NCBI RefSeq assembly: GCF_000751775.1 | Contig: NZ_CCRF01000062.1 | Coordinates: forward strand, 1-61,060 | Reading direction: 5' to 3' | Length of the DNA: 61,060 nucleotides | Source of the DNA: Caldibacillus thermoamylovorans | GTDB taxonomy: Bacteria > Bacillota > Bacilli > Bacillales > Caldibacillaceae | Shown: in pieces, positions 27,425 through 38,000 of the stretch | Layout of the letters: every line of letters begins with the position of its first letter | Numbering within the stretch: position 1 is the stretch's first letter | Translations under genes and position numbers: made by a program | Notes under the pieces: generated by a model | Told to the model about the DNA's origin: nothing | The model's database searches: none | The model's input: the letters and a program-made list of their open reading frames with translations, nothing else

Positions 27425-29574
27425 TACGATGACACTTCCTCATAGCCTAATCTTTTATAAATTTCTTCCAAAACAATTTTTGCCGCATGGGGAATAATGG
27501 TTCCAGGTCCAAATATTGCAGTTGCTCCTTGCTCTTTTAAAAATGGATAATCTTTTGGTGGAATCACGCCCCCGACGATAACAATAATATCTTCACGCCC
27601 TAATTTTTTCAATTCAGCAATTAGTTGCGGTAAAAATGTTTTATGTCCACCTGCCAATGAACTCATTCCGATAACATGAACATCATTTTCAACGGCTTGC
27701 CTGGCTGTTTCATCCGGTGTTTGAAAAAGCGGACCAATATCCACATCGAAGCCCATATCGGCAAATGCTGTTGAAATGACTTTTGCCCCGCGATCATGAC
27801 CGTCTTGACCAATTTTTGCCATTAATAATCTTGGTCTTCTTCCTTCCAGCTCGTAAAATTCATCGGTCATTCTCCTGATTTCTTCTATGGTTTCATTGTC
27901 CTTAAATGCATGGCGATAAACACCGCTAATCGTACGGATTGTTGCTTGATGTCTGCCGGATGCGGCTTCGATGGCATCCGATATTTCACCTAATGTTGCC
28001 CGTTGTCTTGCCGCCGCAACAGATAATTCAAGGAGATTGCCTGTTCCTGTCTTTGCCGCCTCACGAATGGCTTCCAATGCTGTTTGTACCGCCGCTTCAT
28101 CCCGATTTTCCTTTAATTCTTTTAATCTTGCAATTTGTTTTTCTCGAACTGCAGTGTTATCAATATCAAGAACTTCAATATTGGTTTCGTCATCCGTTTG
28201 GTAACAGTTCACTCCAATAATTTTTTCTTGGCCGGAGTCAATCATTGCCTGGCGTTTTGCAGCAGCTTCCTCAATTTTCAGCTTTGGTAATCCGGCTTCA
28301 ATCGCCTTGGTCATACCGCCTAAGTTCTCGATTTCTTCAATATGTTGCCAAGCTTTTTCAATTAGTTGTTTCGTTAACGATTCGACATAATAAGAACCAC
28401 CCCAAGGATCAATTGTATGTGTAATCCCTGTTTCTTCCTGTAAATAAATTTGTGTGTTGCGGGCAATTCGTGCTGAAAAATCGGTTGGCAGTGCAATTGC
28501 TTCATCGAGCGCATTCGTATGCAACGATTGCGTATGACCCATGGCCGCTGCATGTGCTTCAATTAGCGTACGAATAACATTGTTAAACGGGTCTTGTTCT
28601 GTCAAACTCCAACCGGAAGTTTGTGAATGGGTTCTAAGTGCCAGTGATTTCGGATTTTTCGGATTGAATTGTTTCATTAATTTTGCCCAAATGAGACGAG
28701 CTGCTCTGAGTTTAGCCACTTCCATAAAATAATTCATGCCAATTCCCCAGAAAAAGCTGAGTCGCGGAGCAAAAGAATCAATATCAATTCCTGCCGCAAG
28801 CCCCGTCCGTACATATTCCAAACCGTCAGCTAGCGTATAGGCTAATTCAATATCTGCCGGTGCTCCCGCCTCTTGAATATGGTAGCCGGATATACTAATG
28901 CTGTTGAATTTCGGCATATGTTTCGCCGTATAAGCAAAAATATCAGAAATAATACGCATGGACATACTCGGTGGATAAATATACGTATTGCGGACCATAT
29001 ATTCTTTTAAAATATCATTTTGAATTGTTCCTGATAATTGATCTTGAGAAACCCCCTGTTCTTCCGCTGTCACGATATAAAAAGCCATAATCGGAAGGAC
29101 GGCTCCGTTCATCGTCATCGACACCGACATTTTATCAAGCGGGATCTGATCGAATAAAATTTTCATGTCAAGAACCGAATCAATTGCCACACCGGCTTTT
29201 CCGACATCACCGACAACTCTGGGATTATCTGAGTCATAGCCGCGGTGGGTGGGAAGATCAAAAGCAACAGATAACCCTTTTTGCCCCATTTTCAAGTTTC
29301 TTAAATAAAAAGCATTACTTTCTTCTGCAGTCGAAAACCCCGCGTATTGGCGAATAGTCCAGGGCCTGTTAATATACATGGTCGGATACGGTCCTCTTGT
29401 ATAAGGTGGAAGACCCGGGTACGATTGAAGAGCTTCCATTCCTTGCAGATCCTCTTCTGTATAAATTGATTGAATCGGTATATTCTCATAAGTTTGAAAG
29501 ATGTGCTCCTTTTGGCGCGGCTGGTTGGCCCTCTCGTCATGAAATATATTTACTTTTCTAAAATTCGGCCTCAC
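27424..29574 (-). CDS. mutB: Methylmalonyl-CoA mutase large subunit
   Basis: This 716-residue adenosylcobalamin enzyme converts R-methylmalonyl-CoA to succinyl-CoA. The substrate barrel shows [14 protein letters not shown] near residue 105 and the [16 protein letters not shown] region. The C-terminal B12 domain has the lower-ligand motif DGHDRG near residue 600, SSLAGGH, and VGGVIPP. I place the start at a GTG at 29574, seven bases after AAGGGGGA and two bases after the mutA stop. Confidence 0.95.
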   Translation of the reverse strand: MRPNFRKVNIFHDERANQPRQKEHIFQTYENIPIQSIYTEEDLQGMEALQSYPGLPPYTRGPYPTMYINRPWTIRQYAGFSTAEESNAFYLRNLKMGQKGLSVAFDLPTHRGYDSDNPRVVGDVGKAGVAIDSVLDMKILFDQIPLDKMSVSMTMNGAVLPIMAFYIVTAEEQGVSQDQLSGTIQNDILKEYMVRNTYIYPPSMSMRIISDIFAYTAKHMPKFNSISISGYHIQEAGAPADIELAYTLADGLEYVRTGLAAGIDIDSFAPRLSFFWGIGMNYFMEVAKLRAARLIWAKLMKQFNPKNPKSLALRTHSQTSGWSLTEQDPFNNVIRTLIEAHAAAMGHTQSLHTNALDEAIALPTDFSARIARNTQIYLQEETGITHTIDPWGGSYYVESLTKQLIEKAWQHIEEIENLGGMTKAIEAGLPKLKIEEAAAKRQAMIDSGQEKIIGVNCYQTDDETNIEVLDIDNTAVREKQIARLKELKENRDEAAVQTALEAIREAAKTGTGNLLELSVAAARQRATLGEISDAIEAASGRHQATIRTISGVYRHAFKDNETIEEIRRMTDEFYELEGRRPRLLMAKIGQDGHDRGAKVISTAFADMGFDVDIGPLFQTPDETARQAVENDVHVIGMSSLAGGHKTFLPQLIAELKKLGREDIIVIVGGVIPPKDYPFLKEQGATAIFGPGTIIPHAAKIVLEEIYKRLGYEEVSS

Positions 29575-29576
29575 AT

Positions 29577-31514
29577 CTATTCCCCCTTCACGAAAAAGCG
29601 GACAATTCTCTCTAAACATTGAACTTGCTCTTCCTGCGTATTTAAGATCAATTGAACGCCAATTTGCTTAAACTTATTGTGAATGTCCGCTTCCTTTGAA
29701 CCGGCAATGATGAATCCTTTATCCGGATACTTTTGGACAATGAACTGAATATCAGAAAATGCCGCTGTTAATTCCTGGTCATTGCCGCAAAAACAATACA
29801 GTTTTTTTCCGGATTCTTTTATTATTTTGTCAAAATCATTATCTTGGCTTATTTCCGTGGCGATCCCCGCAGTATGTAACCATTCTGAAACCTCGTCAAA
29901 AATCAACTTTTTATCTTTCAAATCGCCGCAGTTTATTAAAATGGCAGTCGGTTTTTCACCGGTTTCGTTCTCATATTTCGCTACCTCAAAACGGATTTTT
30001 TCATACGGCTCACTTAATCGGAAACATTGAAGCGGTTGAATCCCCTCGCTCGCTTGATCTACCTTGGTGAAAAATTGATCGAGTCGTGTTCCTGCTTTTA
30101 CTTTTTCAATGACTTGATAAAAATCGCTGACGGCAAGGTAACCGGAATGCGCTTGATTCTTTGCTGTTTCAAACGGGTCATGCAACTTTTCAGTCAAGTC
30201 CACATATTGGTTTGTCCCGATCAGTTTCGTTTTCCGCTGATTAACATCAGACTGTTTTACCGCTTTCATTTCAGCTACTTGGTTTTGAACTTTACCTTCA
30301 ATAATCGACGAAAGCATGCCCCCTGAATCTTCAATAGTTAAAAACAACGTCCATGCTTTTTCAATCAATTGTTGCGTTAATGATTCAACAAAATACGAAC
30401 CGCCGGCAGGATCACTGACAAGTGAAAGTTTTGCTTCTTCTCGGAACAGATGGTGTATGTTGCGGCTAATCCTTTGTCCCAGTGCACTAACTTCCCCAAA
30501 CACTTCATCATACGGAGAAACTCGTAAAATTTGCACCTGCCCAATGGTTGCGGCAAATGCCTCCCCGCCAATTCGAAGCATATTCGTATACGGATCCAAT
30601 TTTGATTTATTTCCGTTTGTCGTTTCAGCATAAATATCCATCGCTACATTCGGTACATGATAAGATTCAGCTATTTTTTTCCATAAATACCGTGCCGCCC
30701 TAAGTTTGGCAATTTCCATAAAAAAATGGGAACTAATTGAGAAACCAAAGAAAATTTTCGAAAATATTTGTTCAACATTCCATCCGGATTTTTTTATCTG
30801 CTCAATATGTTCCACAGCGGTTGCCAGTGCAAAAGCGATTTGTTGAACTGCATTACCACCGGATTTTTCATAGATGGTCCCATCGACATATATCGTTTTC
30901 AGGTTCGGAAATTGCTGGTCCATATAATGAAGACTATCTTGCCAGATTGAATAAAACATTTTCATCATTTGCGACGAATAACAATTGCGGCAAAAAACGG
31001 CGACCGGGTCCGTTCCAATCCAACCTGTGATTTTTTCTCGCTCGGCACTACCCTTTATCCCTTCTGTCAAAAACGCATAAAACGGAATAACTTCTTCTTC
31101 CCCTTCAATGAAGAAAGGAATATTAGCAACATCAATATGATGAAATAATTTAGCAAAAGCGGTAGCATCCAAACAATCAGGTATCGTTAATGAAATACTG
31201 TTTTGACCATTCCGGATGGCGCTCAATAAGTTTTTATGTAGTTCTTCTATCGTCTTTCCCGTAACAGCTTGGGCAATATACCAGCTATTGTCACTAGTTG
31301 TTGCCGGGTACATTCTTTCATATCCAACAGGCAAATCAGCCTTCGTATACAGCGGTTTAATCGTAATATTTTCATATGTTTTCCGGTAATATTCACCGAT
31401 TGTTTTCCCCTTTAAGGCACGATCTGCGGCTTCAACCCATTGTTCATAGGTAACATCCGGAAATGTCGATTGAATCGCAGCCGATAATTGTTTGACCCCA
31501 TTACCCTCCTTCAA
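29577..31514 (-). CDS. mutA: Methylmalonyl-CoA mutase small subunit
   Basis: This 645-residue partner of MutB has the same barrel fold ([48 protein letters not shown]) but lacks the DxHxxG cobalamin motif in its C-terminal domain, as expected for the non-catalytic subunit. The frame begins with TTG at 31514, about six bases after AAGGGGGA. It opens the four-gene operon mutA-mutB-meaB-brxB. Confidence 0.93.
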   Translation of the reverse strand: MKEGNGVKQLSAAIQSTFPDVTYEQWVEAADRALKGKTIGEYYRKTYENITIKPLYTKADLPVGYERMYPATTSDNSWYIAQAVTGKTIEELHKNLLSAIRNGQNSISLTIPDCLDATAFAKLFHHIDVANIPFFIEGEEEVIPFYAFLTEGIKGSAEREKITGWIGTDPVAVFCRNCYSSQMMKMFYSIWQDSLHYMDQQFPNLKTIYVDGTIYEKSGGNAVQQIAFALATAVEHIEQIKKSGWNVEQIFSKIFFGFSISSHFFMEIAKLRAARYLWKKIAESYHVPNVAMDIYAETTNGNKSKLDPYTNMLRIGGEAFAATIGQVQILRVSPYDEVFGEVSALGQRISRNIHHLFREEAKLSLVSDPAGGSYFVESLTQQLIEKAWTLFLTIEDSGGMLSSIIEGKVQNQVAEMKAVKQSDVNQRKTKLIGTNQYVDLTEKLHDPFETAKNQAHSGYLAVSDFYQVIEKVKAGTRLDQFFTKVDQASEGIQPLQCFRLSEPYEKIRFEVAKYENETGEKPTAILINCGDLKDKKLIFDEVSEWLHTAGIATEISQDNDFDKIIKESGKKLYCFCGNDQELTAAFSDIQFIVQKYPDKGFIIAGSKEADIHNKFKQIGVQLILNTQEEQVQCLERIVRFFVKGE

Positions 31515-31675
31515 AATTGTTCCCCCTTATCGGAAAATTTTTTTTATTATATTTGTTATTTTATCGAAAAAAAGGGCGATTGCAAAACGAAAGAACTCAT
31601 TATAGTAAATTTGATAATAAATAACGAAAACATTGGAATAATACAGAACAAATAAATCGTATTGATTTTCCTAAC
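31515..31675. other. Leader region of the mutA operon
   Basis: This AT-rich region should contain the operon promoter. A TATAAT-like hexamer is present on the minus strand near 31605, but without a matching -35. No gene is visible. Confidence 0.35.
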
Positions 31676-31705
31676 GAAAAAGGGACAGTTTTTACATGTC
31701 CCTTT
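31676..31705 (-). terminator. Terminator of the bkd operon
   Basis: AAAGGGACA and TGTCCCTTT form a 9-bp stem followed on the minus strand by TTTTTCG. It lies about 90 bases past the bkdB stop. Confidence 0.75.
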
Positions 31706-31793
31706 ACGAAAGTGAATTTCTACTCTCATTTACATTATCGGTCCGTTCCGATCTGTCAGTCTCTTTGAAGATTGGCATCACGTACTTATGAAT

Positions 31794-33047
31794 TTAGTAA
31801 ATACTAATATGATCTTTATCTATAGCTTCGAGCCGCTCTTTTACTTTTTTCATAAACTTTCCGCAAATATAACCGTCCAATATCCGATGATCGAGGGATA
31901 AGCATAAATTTACTCTGTCCCGTACAGCGATCATCCCGTTATCCATCACAACCAATTTTTTAACGATTGATTCTACTTGCAAAATCGCAGCTTGCGGGTA
32001 ATTAATAATACCCATAGACTGGATAGAGCCGAAAGCACCGGTGTTATTTACCGTAAATGTTCCACCCTGTAAATCATCTGCCGTTAAAGTTCCCGTTCGG
32101 GCTTTGTTTGCCAGTTCATAAATTTCCTTGGCAATTCTCTTAATGGATTTTTCATCGGCATGTTTAATTACCGGAACAAATAGTGCATCATCCGCTGCCA
32201 CCGCAATAGAAAGATGAATATCTTTTTTCCGAATAATTTTATCCCCGGCCCAGGTGGCATTCAATTCCGGAAATTCCTTTAATGTTTGAGCAACCACCTT
32301 GACGAAAAAGGCAAAATAGGTGAGCGGAAAGCCTTCCTTCGCTTCAAATTCTTTTTTAATTGCATTCCGGTAGTTAACAAGATCAGTTACATCGGCTTCT
32401 ACCATCATCCAAGCATGGGGGATTTCTTGTTTCGATTTTGTTAAATTAGCTGCAATGACTTTTCGTATTCCCGTAACCGGAATTTCCATATCTCCGGCAG
32501 CTGACTGGAGGGGAGAAACCGACTCCGGTTCCGCAAAAACAACTTCTCTCTTTTCGTTATTTTCTTTAACTGGAGTCGCATCCGATTTTGGGATGTTTGC
32601 AGTTGCAATCAGTTGTTGCAAATCTTTTCGTGTGATGCGCCCTCCTCTTCCCGTACCTTTCACCTGACTCAAGTCGATCTGATGCTCTTGGGCCAGTTTC
32701 AAAACAGCCGGTGAATAACGTTGCTTTAACGGCATCTCTTGATTATGTTCAACAATCGGCGTGGATTCAACAGGTTCCGCTTGTTCTTGAACAGTTCCGG
32801 CTTGATCTTCCGTTTCAATTACACAAATAACTTCACCGACAGCATAAGTTTCTTCTTCTTTGGCAATGACTTCTTTAATCACCCCTGTAAAAGAGGAAGG
32901 AATTTCAGCAGTAACCTTATCCGTCAACACTTCGGCAAGGGGATCATATTTATTCACATGATCTCCGACAGCAACAAGCCATTTCGTGATTGTTCCTTCT
33001 GTTACACTTTCGCCTAATTTCGGCATCGTTATTTTTTCCAACCCCAT
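31794..33047 (-). CDS. bkdB: Branched-chain 2-oxoacid dehydrogenase E2, lipoyl acyltransferase
   Basis: This 417-residue E2 has an N-terminal lipoyl domain (about 1-77; lipoyl Lys in LTDKVTAEIPS), a peripheral-subunit-binding domain near residues 110-150 (YSPAVLKLAQEH to GRGGRITRKDL), and an acyltransferase domain with the active-site SLDHRILDG near residue 390. It moves acyl groups to CoA. The ATG at 33047 follows AGGTGA. It is the last gene of the bkd operon. Confidence 0.95.
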   Translation of the reverse strand: MGLEKITMPKLGESVTEGTITKWLVAVGDHVNKYDPLAEVLTDKVTAEIPSSFTGVIKEVIAKEEETYAVGEVICVIETEDQAGTVQEQAEPVESTPIVEHNQEMPLKQRYSPAVLKLAQEHQIDLSQVKGTGRGGRITRKDLQQLIATANIPKSDATPVKENNEKREVVFAEPESVSPLQSAAGDMEIPVTGIRKVIAANLTKSKQEIPHAWMMVEADVTDLVNYRNAIKKEFEAKEGFPLTYFAFFVKVVAQTLKEFPELNATWAGDKIIRKKDIHLSIAVAADDALFVPVIKHADEKSIKRIAKEIYELANKARTGTLTADDLQGGTFTVNNTGAFGSIQSMGIINYPQAAILQVESIVKKLVVMDNGMIAVRDRVNLCLSLDHRILDGYICGKFMKKVKERLEAIDKDHISIY

Positions 33048-33067
33048 GACTTTCACCTACCTGCTTT

Positions 33068-34051
33068 TTAAAATTCAGCCAAATCACGCATTGCTTTTTC
33101 AATTTTATCTTGATTGATTAAAAAGAACTTTTCCATTGTTGGAGAAAATGGCATTGCCGGTATATCCGGTCCGGCTAATCGCATAATCGGCGCGTCTAAT
33201 TCAAACAAACAATGTTCAGCTATGATTGCGGCCACTTCACTAATAATGCTGCCTTCTTTATTATCTTCAGTAACAAGCAATACTTTTCCCGTTTTTGCCG
33301 CCGCTTGGCAAATCGCTTCCTTATCTAATGGATAAACGGTTTGCAAATCAAGAATATGGGCAGAAATCCCTTCATTTGCTAATTTTTCCGCTGCTTGCAG
33401 GGCAAAGTGCACACATAAACCATACGTAATTACCGTGATGTCGTCTCCCTCTCTTTTCACATCTGCTTTTCCAATCGGCAGGACATAATCATCGAGCGGC
33501 ACTTCCCCTTTTAGGAAACGGTAGGCCCGCTTATGTTCGAAAAATAATACCGGATCATCATCACGAATCGCAGCTTTCAAAAGTCCTTTTACATCATAAG
33601 GGGTAGAAGGCATGACAATTTTCAAACCCGGTTGATTGGCAAAAATGGCTTCGACCGATTGAGAATGATACAAACCACCATGAACACCACCACCATAAGG
33701 AGCACGAATAACAAGCGGACAGTTCCAATCATTATTCGATCGGTAGCGGATTCTTGCCGCTTCGGAAATGATCTGGTTAACGGCCGGCAGGATAAAATCG
33801 GCAAACTGCATTTCTGCAATCGGGCGCATACCGTACATGGCACTACCAATCGCCACACCCGCTATAGCTGATTCGGCAAGCGGGGTATCGATTACCCTTT
33901 CTTCTCCAAATTGCTCATATAAACCTTGAGTTGCTTTAAACACGCCACCCTTTTTTCCAACATCCTCACCCAGGATAAAAACATTCTCATCCCGTTCCAT
34001 CTCTTCACGGATGGCCATTGTTACCGCATCAATGTAAGATATGATTGGCAT
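33068..34051 (-). CDS. bkdAB: Branched-chain 2-oxoacid dehydrogenase E1 beta
   Basis: The 327-residue subunit has the transketolase-type pyrimidine domain (LGEDVGKKGGVFKATQGL, RVIDTPLAESAIAGVAIGSA) and a C-terminal transketolase domain. With E1 alpha it decarboxylates 2-oxo acids from valine, leucine and isoleucine. It has 11 bases between its start and the E1 alpha stop. Confidence 0.95.
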   Translation of the reverse strand: MPIISYIDAVTMAIREEMERDENVFILGEDVGKKGGVFKATQGLYEQFGEERVIDTPLAESAIAGVAIGSAMYGMRPIAEMQFADFILPAVNQIISEAARIRYRSNNDWNCPLVIRAPYGGGVHGGLYHSQSVEAIFANQPGLKIVMPSTPYDVKGLLKAAIRDDDPVLFFEHKRAYRFLKGEVPLDDYVLPIGKADVKREGDDITVITYGLCVHFALQAAEKLANEGISAHILDLQTVYPLDKEAICQAAAKTGKVLLVTEDNKEGSIISEVAAIIAEHCLFELDAPIMRLAGPDIPAMPFSPTMEKFFLINQDKIEKAMRDLAEF

Positions 34052-34062
34052 ATTCTTCCCCC

Positions 34063-35055
34063 CTATTCCTTATAAACATATTTCAATGCATCTTCCGGTT
34101 TCGAATAAGCGGCTGCTTCGGCATAATCGGTTGCATCATTGACGATGTTTTTTACCTTGTCTTGAATTTCTCTTTCCACTTGGTCATTCAGTAAACCAAC
34201 TTCTCTTAAATATGTTCCAAAAAATTGAAGCGGATCATTGTCTTTGAGATTATCTAATTCTGTGTGATCACGGTATGCCCTGTCATCATCATCACTTGAG
34301 TGAGCGGTAAAGCGATACGTAATCGTTTCAATCAACGTCGGACCACCACCGCTTCTCGCGCGATTGACTGCCTCTTTGACCACCTCATAGACCGCCAGCG
34401 GATCTTTCCCGTCTACCGTAACCCCCGGCATCCCATATCCCGCTGCTCGACTTGATACATGTTCACAACTCAGCTGCTTCGATACCGGTACAGATATAGC
34501 ATATTGATTGTTTTCACACATAAATATGACCGGGAGTTTATGAACACCGGCAAAATTTAATCCTTCATGGAAATCTCCTTGGTTGGAAGAGCCTTCACCA
34601 AATGTAACGAAAGAGATAAAGTCTTGCCGTTTCATCTTTGCCGCCAGCGCAAAACCGACAGCATGCGGTACTTGCGTTGTAACCGGTGAAGAACCGGTAA
34701 CGATTCGATTTTTCTTTTTCCCAAAATGACTTGGCATCTGTCTTCCACCGGAATTTGGATCCTCAGCCTTTGCAAAAGCTGATAACATAATTTCTCTTGG
34801 TGTCATGCCAAAAGAAAGCACAACTCCCAAATCACGATAATAGGGCAATATATAATCCTTTGTCCGGTCAAGCGCATAAGCAGCACCGATTTGAGCACCT
34901 TCATGCCCCTGACCGGAAATAACAAATGGAATTTTTCCGGACCGATTTAATAGCCACATGCGTTCGTCCAATTTTCTTGTCAGGACGATGGTTTCATACA
35001 TTTCCAAAACGGTGTCATCGGATAAACCGAGAGAGCGATGGCGAAATTCTGCCAC
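34063..35055 (-). CDS. bkdAA: Branched-chain 2-oxoacid dehydrogenase E1 alpha
   Basis: The 330-residue subunit carries the thiamine-diphosphate motif GEGSSNQGDFHEGLNFAG (GDG-type variant) ending in ENNQYA near residues 150-180, and a phosphorylation-loop-like SSDDDDRAYRD region. It starts with GTG after AGGAGG. Confidence 0.95.
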   Translation of the reverse strand: MAEFRHRSLGLSDDTVLEMYETIVLTRKLDERMWLLNRSGKIPFVISGQGHEGAQIGAAYALDRTKDYILPYYRDLGVVLSFGMTPREIMLSAFAKAEDPNSGGRQMPSHFGKKKNRIVTGSSPVTTQVPHAVGFALAAKMKRQDFISFVTFGEGSSNQGDFHEGLNFAGVHKLPVIFMCENNQYAISVPVSKQLSCEHVSSRAAGYGMPGVTVDGKDPLAVYEVVKEAVNRARSGGGPTLIETITYRFTAHSSDDDDRAYRDHTELDNLKDNDPLQFFGTYLREVGLLNDQVEREIQDKVKNIVNDATDYAEAAAYSKPEDALKYVYKE

Positions 35056-35145
35056 AAGTCAAAACCTCCTTTTGAAATCGTTTTACATATGGCAATTTTT
35101 TAAAAAAGCAGTAGCTTATTATAAAAGACATGAAAAAATCGAAAT

Positions 35146-36564
35146 TTATAGATGAATTGGTCTACCTTCTGCCATTAAACTTGCTTCCGAAAATATTTCA
35201 GAAAGAGTCGGGTGCGGATGAATGGTATAAGCCATTTCATCCGGAGTTGCATCAAGAACAAAAGCAAGGGAAGCTTCAGATATTAAATCGGTAACATGAG
35301 GACCGATCATATGAATCCCGAGTAAATCATTCGTTTTTGCATCAGCAATCAGTTTTACAAAGCCGGATGGATGGCCTGTAATTAGAGCTTTACCAATGGC
35401 TTTAAACGGAAATCGGCCAATTTTTAATTCAAAATTTTTGTTCTTTGCTTCTTTTTCGGTCATGCCGATACTGGCAATTTCGGGAAAGGAATACGTACAT
35501 TTGGGAACATGATGATAATTTAACGGCTCCGGATCTTGATTTGCCATATGTTCGACTGCAATTGTACCTTCTCTTGCAGCAACATGAGCCAATTGCATGC
35601 CCCCGATACAGTCACCGATTGCATAAATATGCGATTCCTTTGTTTGGTAAAATTCGTTAACTTGAATAAAACCATTGTTTATGTCAATATCGGTATTTTC
35701 CAAACCAATTCCCTCAGTATTAGCTGCTCTTCCGACAGAAACAAGCATTTTTTCGGCAGTGAACTCCGTTTTCTTTCCGTTTTGCTTTACTGTTACGGTT
35801 ATTTGGTTATCCTTTTCCAAACTATCAGTAATCATTGCCTTTGTTAAAATTTGTATCCCCTTCTTGCGGAAAACTTGGGTAATCTCCTTACTAATCTCAT
35901 CATCCTCATGAGGGGCCAAGCGATTGGAAGCTTCTACAATGGTTACTTGAACATCAAAATCCGCTAACATTGAAGCCCACTCCAAACCAATCACTCCGCC
36001 GCCGACAATAATGATTGATTCCGGCAAATAGTCTAATTGCAACATATCATCAGAAGATAAGATATTGTTTTTGTTGAACGGCAGGCTCGGCAGTTCTCTT
36101 GGTTTTGATCCGGTCGCAAGCAAGACAAACTTTGGAATTAACATTTCGTTCTCTTGATTTGTATCAGATTCTACCGAAACCGTACCCGGTAACGGAGAAA
36201 AAATCGATGGACCCATGATTCGGCCAATTCCATTGTACACATCGATTTTATTTTTTTTGATTAACATTTGCACACCTTGATACAATTGCTCGGTAATTTC
36301 TGATTTTCGTTTTTGAACTTTGGCAAAATCCAATTTTTCCACTTTTGTTAATACGCCGTAATCACTGCTTTCTTTCATCGTCCGATAAACTTCTGCACTT
36401 TTTAATAATGTTTTTGTCGGAATGCACCCTTGATGGAGACATGTGCCACCTAACTTGTTTTTTTCAACAATTGCTGTTTTTAAACCGAGTTGGCTGGCCC
36501 GAATCGCGGCTACATATCCGCCTGTCCCGCCTCCAATAATCACTAAGTCATACTCTTTTGCCAT
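35146..36564 (-). CDS. lpdV: Dihydrolipoamide dehydrogenase E3 of the branched-chain complex
   Basis: This 472-residue flavoprotein reoxidises dihydrolipoamide. It has the FAD motif VIIGGGTGGYVAAIRASQLG, the redox-active GGTCLHQGCIPTK near residue 40, the NAD motif IIVGGGVIGLEWASML near residue 180, and the C-terminal HPHPTLSE catalytic motif. Its place between bcd and bkdAA marks it as the dedicated E3. Confidence 0.95.
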   Translation of the reverse strand: MAKEYDLVIIGGGTGGYVAAIRASQLGLKTAIVEKNKLGGTCLHQGCIPTKTLLKSAEVYRTMKESSDYGVLTKVEKLDFAKVQKRKSEITEQLYQGVQMLIKKNKIDVYNGIGRIMGPSIFSPLPGTVSVESDTNQENEMLIPKFVLLATGSKPRELPSLPFNKNNILSSDDMLQLDYLPESIIIVGGGVIGLEWASMLADFDVQVTIVEASNRLAPHEDDEISKEITQVFRKKGIQILTKAMITDSLEKDNQITVTVKQNGKKTEFTAEKMLVSVGRAANTEGIGLENTDIDINNGFIQVNEFYQTKESHIYAIGDCIGGMQLAHVAAREGTIAVEHMANQDPEPLNYHHVPKCTYSFPEIASIGMTEKEAKNKNFELKIGRFPFKAIGKALITGHPSGFVKLIADAKTNDLLGIHMIGPHVTDLISEASLAFVLDATPDEMAYTIHPHPTLSEIFSEASLMAEGRPIHL

Positions 36565-36637
36565 TCATTTCACCTCTAATTATCGGATCTAAAACCAAAT
36601 CATCAATATAAGAAATATGGGTAACCCTTTGTATCGT

Positions 36638-37738
36638 TTATTTCAGCCGCTTTTTCAAAATATGTTTTTCATTTGTCAAAAACGATTTTCTTGAACGGCT
36701 CACTTTATTGATCCGTTCTTCGGCCATTCGGTCCGCTGCCAAATATGAAGGAATCTGCTCACGCTTGGAAATTTCGAATATTTTTTTTATGTTGTTATAT
36801 ATTTGTTCAATTTTTTTATAAGCTCTTTCTTTATTGTAGCCGTATAATTCATCGGCCACATTGATTACGCCACCTGCATTAATAACATAATCCGGGGCAT
36901 AAATAATTCCTAATTCATGCAAAAGATCCCCATGGCGGTTTTCCTTTAATTGATTATTGGCTGAACCGGCGATGACTTTTGCCTTCAACTGAGGAATTGT
37001 TTCGTCATTTAAAATGGCGCCTAAAGCACAAGGTGAAAACACATCACATTCGACAGCATAAATATCGGCAGGATCTACAGCTTCTGCCCCAAATTCATCT
37101 TGAACTCTTTTCACAGCTTCTTTATTAATATCTGTTACAATCAATCTTGCCCCTTCTTCAGAAAGAAAACGGCAAAGATGATAAGCAACATTGCCTGCTC
37201 CTTGAACAGCAACCACTTTTCCTTCCAATGAATCATTTCCAAAGTATTCTGATACAGCTGCTTTCATCCCTTTGTAAATGCCGTAAGCCGTCGCCGGTGA
37301 AGGATTTCCCGATGATCCAAAAGCAGGAGAAACACCTGTTACGAATTCCGTTTCTTGGTAAATAATATCCATATCTTCTACTGTTGTACCCACATCTTCC
37401 GCCGTTATATACCTGCCATTTAATCCTTGAATAAATCGACCGTAAGCACGGAACTTTTCTTCACTTTTATCGCTTTTCGGATCACCGATAATAACTGCTT
37501 TTCCGCCTCCTAAATTTAAACCGCTGGCGGCATTTTTGTAAGTCATTCCCTTGGCAAGTCTTAAGGCATCAATAATGGCTGCTTCTTCTGAGGCGTATGT
37601 CCACATTCTTGTTCCCCCAAGAGCAGGTCCTAAGGTTGTATCATGTATGGCAATAATCGCTTTTAGACCTGAATTTTTATCTTGAACAAAATGCAATTCC
37701 TCATAATCAAACTCTTCCATATACCGAAAAATATCCAT
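36638..37738 (-). CDS. bcd: Leucine (branched-chain amino acid) dehydrogenase
   Basis: This 366-residue NAD enzyme deaminates leucine, valine and isoleucine to 2-oxo acids. Substrate segments ALGGTRMW near residue 40 and GGGKAVI near residue 77, and the NAD turn [15 protein letters not shown] near residue 180, are present. It is the first gene after the sigma-54 promoter and is directly followed by lpdV. The ptb and buk genes found around bcd in B. subtilis are missing. Confidence 0.95.
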   Translation of the reverse strand: MDIFRYMEEFDYEELHFVQDKNSGLKAIIAIHDTTLGPALGGTRMWTYASEEAAIIDALRLAKGMTYKNAASGLNLGGGKAVIIGDPKSDKSEEKFRAYGRFIQGLNGRYITAEDVGTTVEDMDIIYQETEFVTGVSPAFGSSGNPSPATAYGIYKGMKAAVSEYFGNDSLEGKVVAVQGAGNVAYHLCRFLSEEGARLIVTDINKEAVKRVQDEFGAEAVDPADIYAVECDVFSPCALGAILNDETIPQLKAKVIAGSANNQLKENRHGDLLHELGIIYAPDYVINAGGVINVADELYGYNKERAYKKIEQIYNNIKKIFEISKREQIPSYLAADRMAEERINKVSRSRKSFLTNEKHILKKRLK

Positions 37739-37785
37739 TGCTGCAACTCTCCTCCTGTTTGTAAAATTGAACTCATAGAATATAC

Positions 37786-37801
37786 TGCAAAAACAATGCC
37801 A
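37786..37801 (-). promoter_or_regulatory. Sigma-54 promoter of the bkd operon
   Basis: On the minus strand TGGCAT and TTGCA are separated by 5 bases, which sets the invariant GG and GC at the -24/-12 spacing. The predicted transcript start is near 37775, about 37 bases before the bcd ATG. Confidence 0.85.
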
Positions 37802-37952
37802 TGAATAGGTGAAAATAATAATGGTTCATACCAAAAACGTTTTTCGCATAAAATTTTGTCTAAAACCCCATTTTATACAACAAAAATCGAGGGCTTGGAC
37901 AAAAATCCGGACTTGGGTTTCAACCGATAATGATGAAAACATCTGTTGATTC

Positions 37953-37966
37953 TGCAAGTATTTGCA
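37953..37966. promoter_or_regulatory. BkdR enhancer-like site 1
   Basis: TGCAA-GTAT-TTGCA is a dyad about 180 bp upstream of the predicted bcd transcript start. It repeats at 37986-37999. Confidence 0.6.
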
Positions 37967-37985
37967 AACCATGCAAAATTCCGCT

Positions 37986-37999
37986 TGCAAGAAATTGCA
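37986..37999. promoter_or_regulatory. BkdR enhancer-like site 2
   Basis: TGCAA-GAAA-TTGCA has the same half-sites and spacing as site 1. Its offset of 33 bp, about three helical turns, puts both on one DNA face. It ends two bases from the bkdR stop codon. Confidence 0.6.
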
Positions 38000-38000
38000 A

